64,000 nt of DNA from Bradysia coprophila (lineage: Eukaryota > Arthropoda > Insecta > Diptera > Sciaridae), in the NCBI RefSeq assembly GCF_014529535.1, contig NW_023503409.1:9672390-9736389 (forward strand), read 5' to 3'. The notes below the pieces were generated by a model, which saw only the letters and a list, made by a program, of their open reading frames with translations, did no database searches and was not told the DNA's origin. A program made the translations under genes and the position numbers. Of the stretch, positions 57,771 to 64,000 are shown piece after piece. Positions within the stretch are counted from its first letter, which is position 1. Each line of letters begins with the position of its first letter.

Positions 57771-60183
57771 ATGAGTTTTTGTGATAATTTAGCGAAAGTA
57801 AATAATTTGATGTTTCTGTTTGGAATTTCTCCGTACAAATTCAACGGCACAACCAAAAGATTCGAATGTTCCGTAAGGAGCTTCACCTACTCTGTGGTAT
57901 ATTTTCTAACCACTTCCATTGGATTGCTATTTGTCTCATACGGTCATCATTCGAAGGATGGAACAACGACTTCGTTTCTCAGCATTCTCAAGTTCATCAC
58001 CGTGATGACCATTTTCTATTCAACGTTGATTAATTTACTGGTTAATAGACAGAAGCACGCGAATTTTCTGAATAAATTGCTTGAGGCAGACGCTAATTTA
58101 GCGGAACTGAATATCAATCTCGACCATGACAATTTGTTGCTGATACACTGGCAACATGTTGTTATTGTATTGGCGTACGGATCGTTCTACGTCATTGATT
58201 CCTTTATGGAACGAAATCGAATGATTCCTACGGAACATGTGTGGGGCGTTTTGCACTTTCTCCAAACCACATCTCTTATACTGGTTGAATTCTTTATTCG
58301 TTGCGTTGCCATAATCCTCAGCCAACGATGCAAATGCATTTTACGCCACATCGACTCAAGCATAAGAAGTGACCTCTGTCAAAAAGACTGCAAACAGGAA
58401 TGTGTGACCGAATTGATGAAATGTTTCAAAGCATTCGATGAACTAACGAATCTGAAGAAGGAAATGTCCCAAATTTATGGAGTTCTACTGTTGTTGAGCT
58501 CAGCATACGATTTTATCGTGGTAACGATAAACATTTATGGACTGCTGTACTATTCCAAACAAGTCGGAATCAAACAATTGGTTTATTTCGCATTTTTCCA
58601 TCTACCACACATAGTCAAATGTGTTCTGTTGGCTGAAGCACTAGATACCTTAGCTGGAAAGGTGAGCATGTCGGTTGGAATGAGCACTTTGTCAATGTTA
58701 GTAGCACCGTCTCGCGCGGCACTGGTGTTATTAAGAGGTTGCGTTTTCTCCCTCAGAATTATCTACTACTCGACTGTGCACCCTGCGTTGACGTACTGTA
58801 TCGGTGTGTGGGGTTCTGCTAACAAGAGCATGATGGATGAGCTCCAGGTCTTGCACAAAAGAGCCCTTAAAGCTACTCACAAGCTTCCGTTGCGCTTGCC
58901 GACTAGGCTTCTGTTTAGTGCCGAGTTTCCGCGAATGCTCACAGTTTCTAAGATGTACGAGTTTGCAATCTGCAAGTATGTGTATTGCAGCTTGAACGAT
59001 GTGAAGCACCATTCGACTATTTTTTCCGACAATAACAACCGGTACAGTACGAGGTTTTCGTATCTTCTGAAGAAGCCCTCCGTTCAATCTAATTACGGTA
59101 AGCGTAGCTTACAATACGCGGGTCCCACATTGTTCAACGCTCTGCCTTTGACCCTTAGAAACTTGCCTCGATATGAAGAATTCTCACGTGAACTCAAGAC
59201 CTATTTGTTAGGTCGTAGCGATTTTAATTTTTAATTTTGAATATCCGACCTTGTTAGAGCTTAATTCCATTATTATTGTGTATTACTTCCATTAAAAACT
59301 TTAACTACGACTGATTGCGAGCATTGTGAATTTTTACTTCCTAATTGTTGTTTTTTTTTTTTCAATTTTCATTATGAATCTCGCAATATCCATCCTTCAC
59401 CCTCACCCTTGCTTTAGTTAAATTTTTTGTTTCAATTCGTTTGTTGTTTTGAATTTTTATACTTTGTTCAGTTGATTAAAAAAAAAATCGTAGCTCTTTC
59501 GAATTGACTTCGTCACACTAGAGCTACGCAGATGTTTTTTTTGTATTTGTAATCGCATTTAAACTGAAATAAATGAAATGAAATGAAATGAGATTGCAAC
59601 TCAGAACACAAGGCGATGTCATGCGTTATCGATGAGTTACAGTTGATATGACTTTTCATACAGCAAGATGCGTTCTAATGAAGTAATAGATTTTGATACA
59701 TCCATCAAATTGACAATCATTCCATCTAATAAAGTGTCGCACTCGATACAAATAACATGACTGCCTTGTGAAACGTGAAATTTAATAAAAAAAAATTCTA
59801 CAACATAACGTCGCCTTTAATCTCAGGTCGATGGGCTCAGGAGATGTACACTTTCAATGGCTAACAACAAACAGCTATCCGATTTCGTATGAATTTCTTT
59901 ATCTTTATCTTTAGCGAGAAACCTTTATCTTAAACTGATTTTTCACTTTCATACAGTTGGACCTAATAAATCTGAAGATCACGCATATGGAAAAGGAAAA
60001 GTATGTGACTGCCAACGATTATTTTCCAGTCAATAGATCAATGTTGTACAGTGTAGGGTTATAGATTTGTTATCCATTTTTGAACATATTTCACGGCCTT
60101 TGTTTTTGCAGATGGGTTCAGCGATCGTCACGCAAATGCTGATTATCTTTCAGTTTCAGCAGTGGGAAGAGAACCAAGGTTAA
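57771..60183 (+). CDS. Gustatory receptor 3 of the cluster, LINE in intron 1
   Basis: Four exons (57771-58661, 59827-59886, 59957-60052, 60112-60183) give 372 residues. The first exon shares FLFGISPYKFN and TVMTIFYS with receptor 2 and ends at AAG|gtgagc. Exon 2 (60 nt) encodes a segment with LRRCTLSMANNKQLSDF, aligned to LRWYALKISV...KLSEL of receptor 2. Exon 3 (96 nt) has KYVTANDYFPVNRSMLYS. Exon 4 has TQMLIIFQFQQWEENQG, the degenerate receptor signature. The ATG at 57771 follows CAACACC, a good fly start context. Intron 1 is 1165 bases, against 58 in receptor 2, because a 5'-truncated LINE lies in it. Unspliced RNA would read from the receptor into the LINE frame down to 59234. All receptor exons are intact. 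Confidence 0.83.
58690..59592 (+). mobile_element. 5'-truncated LINE (CR1/Jockey-like) in receptor 3 intron
   Basis: The frame ending at 59234 carries the extreme C-terminus of a LINE ORF2: YYSTVHPALTYCIGVWGS, LQVLHKRALK, then YGKRSLQYAGPTLFNALPLT and a final LKTYLL. A 3' UTR of about 330 bases follows, with a stem (CGTAGCTCT / AGAGCTACG, 59488-59527), AATAAA-like sequence and a tail of AAATG units ending near 59592. The 5' boundary is uncertain (about 58680-58710). It lies in the same orientation as the receptor gene. The open frame suggests recent insertion. Confidence 0.8.
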
Positions 60184-61262
60184 AAAACGTATGTTTCATG
60201 TGTGACGACAGCGACGACAAAGATAAGTGATGGGGCTCCCGCTTATCTGTTCTTAAAAAGTATGAAAATTTATGTTAAAATTAATGAAGTAAAAGATTTT
60301 GTAACAATTCAACAGATGAAAAAGACTGTTCAACAACTTACACTAAGCTTTGTAGTCTATGAAAAGTCTTAACTGATGAGATTGAACACTTATCAGACGA
60401 TAGAAATGAACGTTACAGTTTTCATGCTTACTGTTATATATCATGCACGCACGTTAGTAAGCGGGCGTGACGCAAGTCCATTACCAAAAATGTTTTAACA
60501 AAAAAATTTAAAGGACGGCGGAGCATATTTACAGCAACTTTTTGACTTCTCCATCTTAACTCCAACGTCCTCCAAACTAGGATTTCTGGAATCTAGGAAT
60601 CCATACTAGTTCAACGAGCTATCACACGTTACTGCAGCTTCAAAATTGGTCGAGATATTGAACTTCAAAATATTGATTTTTGTATGAAAATAAGTAAAGT
60701 TTCGTTTTTTCAGATAACTGAAATCGCCTACGTTAGTTAGTTAGTTCCTATGGAAAAGTGGATCCAGCAACTCCTAAACGTTTCTATAGATTTTCCTGAA
60801 TATAGGCTAATATTGGCCCAAAAATAAGAATGGAATTTTCAAAAGTTGGAAAAAACCCATATCTTCGGAGCTGGAGCTCCCCAAAGTCTCCATACAAATG
60901 CCATATAAAAGCCAATTTATATATGTGTGTGTCTGAGTTGTATGTTTTGTTGCATGGTATGGATGGTAATGTGGCGAATGGTGTATGTTGTTTTGGGATT
61001 TATTTCTTGTAGGTAGTTGTTGGGATCATTAAGTATTAACTTCCACTAGGTCGGTTCTTAAATTTTGGGATGACAGATGATTCCTCTAGCACTTCCTAAC
61101 TTCCATCGGATTTTTCGATGGATCTGGGTTATTTTCGATATAGGTGAGGTGTTCCAAGATTGGTTTCTAGATTTTGGGATTCAGACTGATTTCTCTAGAT
61201 TTTTTTAATTTCCATAAGGTTTTTTGATGTTGTCGAAATGACAAACTTACAAAAGTGGTGAT
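60184..61262. other. Intergenic DNA
   Basis: A GTGACGCAAGTCC fragment lies at about 60469, and a stretch related to the 46970/48000 blocks is near 60190-60400. From 60590 to 61250 there are loosely repeated phrases (TCTAG...TTTTGGGAT, TTCCAT...GGATTTTTCGATG). No gene recognised. Confidence 0.4.
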
Positions 61263-61641
61263 ATCAGTCAAAAAACCCTTAAAGGGTAAATGTGACGCAA
61301 GTCCTTTATCTTACTTACAAAATAACTGATATCGCTAAGGGTGACGCATTGTGCGTCGTACGCAAATTTTTTTCAACAATAAATTGACTCAAAAAATTTG
61401 TCAGGAAAATTGTTTACAAAAGTACTGAATGAATTTAAACGAAAGAAAACCGAATCATCTGCCACTTGTGGCGCAAATTTCTTTTTGTAAAATTTTCTTT
61501 CACAAATTTTTTGAGTCAATTTTTTGTTTATAAAAGTTTTGCGTATGACGCACAATGCGTCACCCTCAGCGATATCAGTTATTTTGTAAGTAAGATAAAG
61601 GACTTGCGTCACATTTACCCTTTAAGGGTTTTTTGACTGAT
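61263..61641. repeat. Foldback MITE, GTGACGCAAGTCC family, copy 2
   Basis: A 379-bp palindrome. The first 95 bases, starting ATCAGTCAAAAAACCCTTAA and including GTGACGCAAGTCCTTTATC, pair with the last 95 with about one mismatch. Pairing continues, less perfectly, to around 61400/61500 (GACTCAAAAAATTTGT / ACAAATTTTTTGAGTC). No coding capacity. The near-perfect arms imply a young copy. Confidence 0.8.
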
Positions 61642-62363
61642 TCCATATACATGCACTACACTCCCATTGTAAAAGTATTTTGTAAAGTTCCGGAAAACCG
61701 AAAATCAGTATATCGTCGATATGTGATTTACTTACTGTGTCTCCAGTTGAATAATCTATGCTTTCATAGAGATAATGCTCAGATGCACGCACACGATCGT
61801 AATCGTGTTGAATTGGAACTTGAACAAAATTGTTTACGAATTGAGATCAGTAAATATTTGACCGATTTTTTGTACCCCACTGCATAACATGATCGATGGG
61901 TATCACTGGTTTCTCCATCAAAACCATTCGAATTAAACATATTTGTTGGCAAATTGGGCTTAGGAATTGGGACTAGGGCTGTACAATAACAACGTGTGAG
62001 TTTGCCGAGGTACATTTTCGTTTTATTCCTTTAAACAACCAACATCGAAACAAACGGGAAAATTTTACGCTCTGCGCGCTACATCATAAAATTCCCTGTT
62101 GTTGGCAAAATACGTTTTTCGCTGTAACCTTCGTTAAAATACAATATCTTAGCCACTATCACAGTTTAAGTCATAAATTAGTCACTAATTCTTAGCTCTA
62201 CAAAATAATTCAATTATTTTTTATGATCGCAACGAGTCACTCTTGTCTCCACTCGCTATTTATAACAAAAAAAAAATTATGAAATCTTTATACACAAACA
62301 CAAGAACCAGCATCTCCTCGCTGCCAGACACTTTAACCATAGCAAAACAATTAATATCTAAAA
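61642..62363. other. Intergenic, downstream of the SLC35G-like gene
   Basis: AT-rich. Probably includes the 3' UTR of the minus-strand transporter gene. No other gene seen. Confidence 0.4.
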
Positions 62364-63680
62364 TTAATCCGATTCATCTTTGGCCGACCGAGTCATCATC
62401 CATTTTCGCAATCCCGTTAAAAACACTCCGGATACCACAATTGCAGCACCGATTCCACTAAATAATTTTTTTTGTGTTCAAAGTTACTGCTAAAAAACGA
62501 TGCATTCAAAACACTCACCTCAACGTATCTGGAACGACCGACAAGAATATGTACTGGAACAGGAAAGCGAATATCACATCACAGGAGCGTATTAGTGCGA
62601 CCGGTCCAGCATCCTCATTTTTCAATGCCAAATTTATGCAGGCCTGCAGAAGACACATTTTTTTAGAAACTTTCAAGTTGAACGACCAACGACCAGTGAC
62701 CATACAATCGAAAAGAAAGCACTCAACAGGCCACCAACGAGAACGTAGTCTTCCCATCGTTTAGGTACGATACTTGATATGTCTTCAAACGCAAGGAACA
62801 GTGGAAATGAGATTAGAAAGCCACAGCCGCCAAGGAACAATGTCATGAGCAGATAATGCGTTTCCTTAATTTTCCTCGTGACAGCAAATTTGGTGGATAG
62901 ACAGAGCATAGCACCAACGGCGAGAGCGCTTCCAATCTGTTGAATACATGTTCTAAATGTCTGCGTTCATTTGGTTAGAAATTGACTTGCGAGCTTACCA
63001 AAGTATTGTGATCGAAACTGGATGATCCAGTAATGAATGGCGGTTTTGTGATCAGTCCGACACCGCACAAAGTCAGAATGGCTGTGAAAACGAAGAAAAT
63101 GCCGCACGGTTCTCCGACGAGAAAATGAGCGATGAAATTAGTCACAACAGGACTGCTGAAAACTATCACCGTCATGTCTCCCATCGTCATGTATCGAAGA
63201 CTGAAACTGCGCAAAATAACCGACAATCCTTGCAGTGTTCCTTGGAGCTGAATAATTTGGATGAATCACAGTGAAATCCTACCAGACGCAGCGCGGCTTC
63301 ACACTCACCACTAGAAATGTTAATGCTGTTTTGTTGCTAGAAATGCTCAGCGGCCATATTTCCTTAAAGAGGCTGCATCGTTCGTGCGCCTTTGGTCCTT
63401 TTTCATGCCACAGAATTCCGATGAGACACGGCACTATCACTCCTAAATTGAACAGAACCGAACATCCGAACGCTTTGAAGCCATGACTGCCCAAAATTTT
63501 CACAATGAGAAATGAAACGGAAAAGAAGAAACTGGCTGCCAGTGCCATCAGCATTCCGCCGAACTTTTTGAAAAACGTATCCTTTTGCAGTTTATGGTCA
63601 TCGTTGCCCGTTTCGGCGTCCTTCCAATTTTTACCCTTCTGCACAGACGCTACATCAGATTTGTTGTCGATTGAAGCCAT
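62364..63680 (-). CDS. SLC35G1-like drug/metabolite transporter (EamA) protein
   Basis: Five exons on the minus strand (63309-63680, 62999-63247, 62706-62936, 62519-62643, 62364-62457) give 356 residues, the usual SLC35G size. The N-terminus (MASIDNKSDVAS...) is hydrophilic. Ten hydrophobic helices follow in two EamA halves: FGGMLMALAASFFFSVSFLI and a VLFNLGVIVPCLIGIL helix; then LRYMTMGDMTVIVFSSPVVT, matching the SLC35G motif YY(A)...M.LADATVI.FS.PV; TAILTLCGVGLITKPPF; and the second half ending with a NEDAGPVALIRSCDVIFAFL segment and VVSGVFLTGL. Human SLC35G1 sits in ER/plasma membrane; substrate is unsettled. Start: first ATG in frame; a GTG lies just upstream. It appears to be a single, intact gene. 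Confidence 0.85.
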
Positions 63681-64000
63681 TGTCACGAACGCGTTTCAGT
63701 TGGATCTTAATTCACGTGTGCCTCTTGCAATTTGACGAATAGAAAATATTTATGTTTTATGTACAAGCACAGTCTGTCTGGAATATGCAGTGTGCATGAC
63801 ATAAGTAATTGAATTCCCCGATAACAATTAGTCTTTCGAACAAGCAAACAAAAAGTTTTAATTTCTCACGAATCTACTTGCCTGAATCTAGTTGAATTTG
63901 CTGTGCATTGCTATGAGTAATGGATCAGTTGACTATTCGAGTACAGCTGTGCACCTAATGTGAGACAATCAACATATTAGTAAACGATTTTTATTCCGTA
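63681..64000. other. Upstream region of the SLC35G-like gene
   Basis: Holds the presumed promoter of the minus-strand transporter. No clear core motif and no other gene seen. Confidence 0.35.

Noticed and set aside
57723-59234. A single 503-residue protein joining a gustatory receptor to a LINE fragment
   Set aside because: A good donor (AAG|gtgagc) and intact downstream receptor exons show this is a receptor gene with a LINE in its intron, not a true fusion gene.

Overview
The window is animal nuclear DNA, almost certainly from an insect and most likely a lower (nematoceran, gnat-like) fly. It is AT-rich, introns are mostly 50-400 bp with GT-AG ends, and the gene set is insect-like: paired troponin C genes, a three-gene gustatory-receptor cluster and a fly-like Pfk. 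A sciarid-type fungus gnat is my best guess, but the sequence alone does not prove it. I rebuilt eleven multi-exon protein genes and one tRNA by joining exons by eye. For each of the eleven, the exon lengths sum to an intact reading frame.

Layout. 0.2-13.2 kb: a TpnC41C-like troponin C gene and a second, more divergent troponin C gene, both on the plus strand, flank a tandem duplication of about 3.1 kb. Each duplicate carries one gene for a secreted protein that is an ionotropic glutamate receptor ligand-binding domain with no ion channel. 13.2-19.4 kb: repeat-rich DNA with large foldback elements. 19.4-22.1 kb (minus strand): Nse4 of the SMC5/6 complex, then an unknown secreted protein built of two diverged repeats. 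25.3-27.7 kb: the mechanosensitive channel gene Tmem63. 31.2-40.2 kb: Pfk, with three alternative versions of one 109-nt exon, two of which use GC splice donors, and a tRNA-Ser(UGA) in an intron on the opposite strand. 41-46 kb: a 2.9-kb long-arm inverted-repeat element, a tandem array of about 150-bp units and a LINE relic. 49.3-60.2 kb: three gustatory receptor genes with the same four-exon plan; the third carries a 5'-truncated LINE in its first intron. 62.4-63.7 kb (minus strand): an SLC35G1-like membrane transporter.

The best candidate for an undescribed system is the pair of pore-less glutamate-receptor LBD genes (6326-7576 and 9403-10650). In each, a signal peptide is followed by S1 and S2 halves joined by splicing across a 62-nt intron, at the place where M1-M3 lie in a normal receptor, and a stop codon before M4. 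The ligand-contact residues (Arg, Thr, Ala-Thr, Glu) and the lobe-2 cysteine pair are kept in both copies. This is a natural counterpart of the engineered S1S2 constructs used in crystallography.

The second theme is foldback DNA. At least ten inverted-repeat elements of about 60 to 2900 bp lie between genes and inside introns. Several belong to shared families, and one can be dated relative to the LBD gene duplication by its paralogous empty site. I saw no retrovirus-like or capsid-bearing element.
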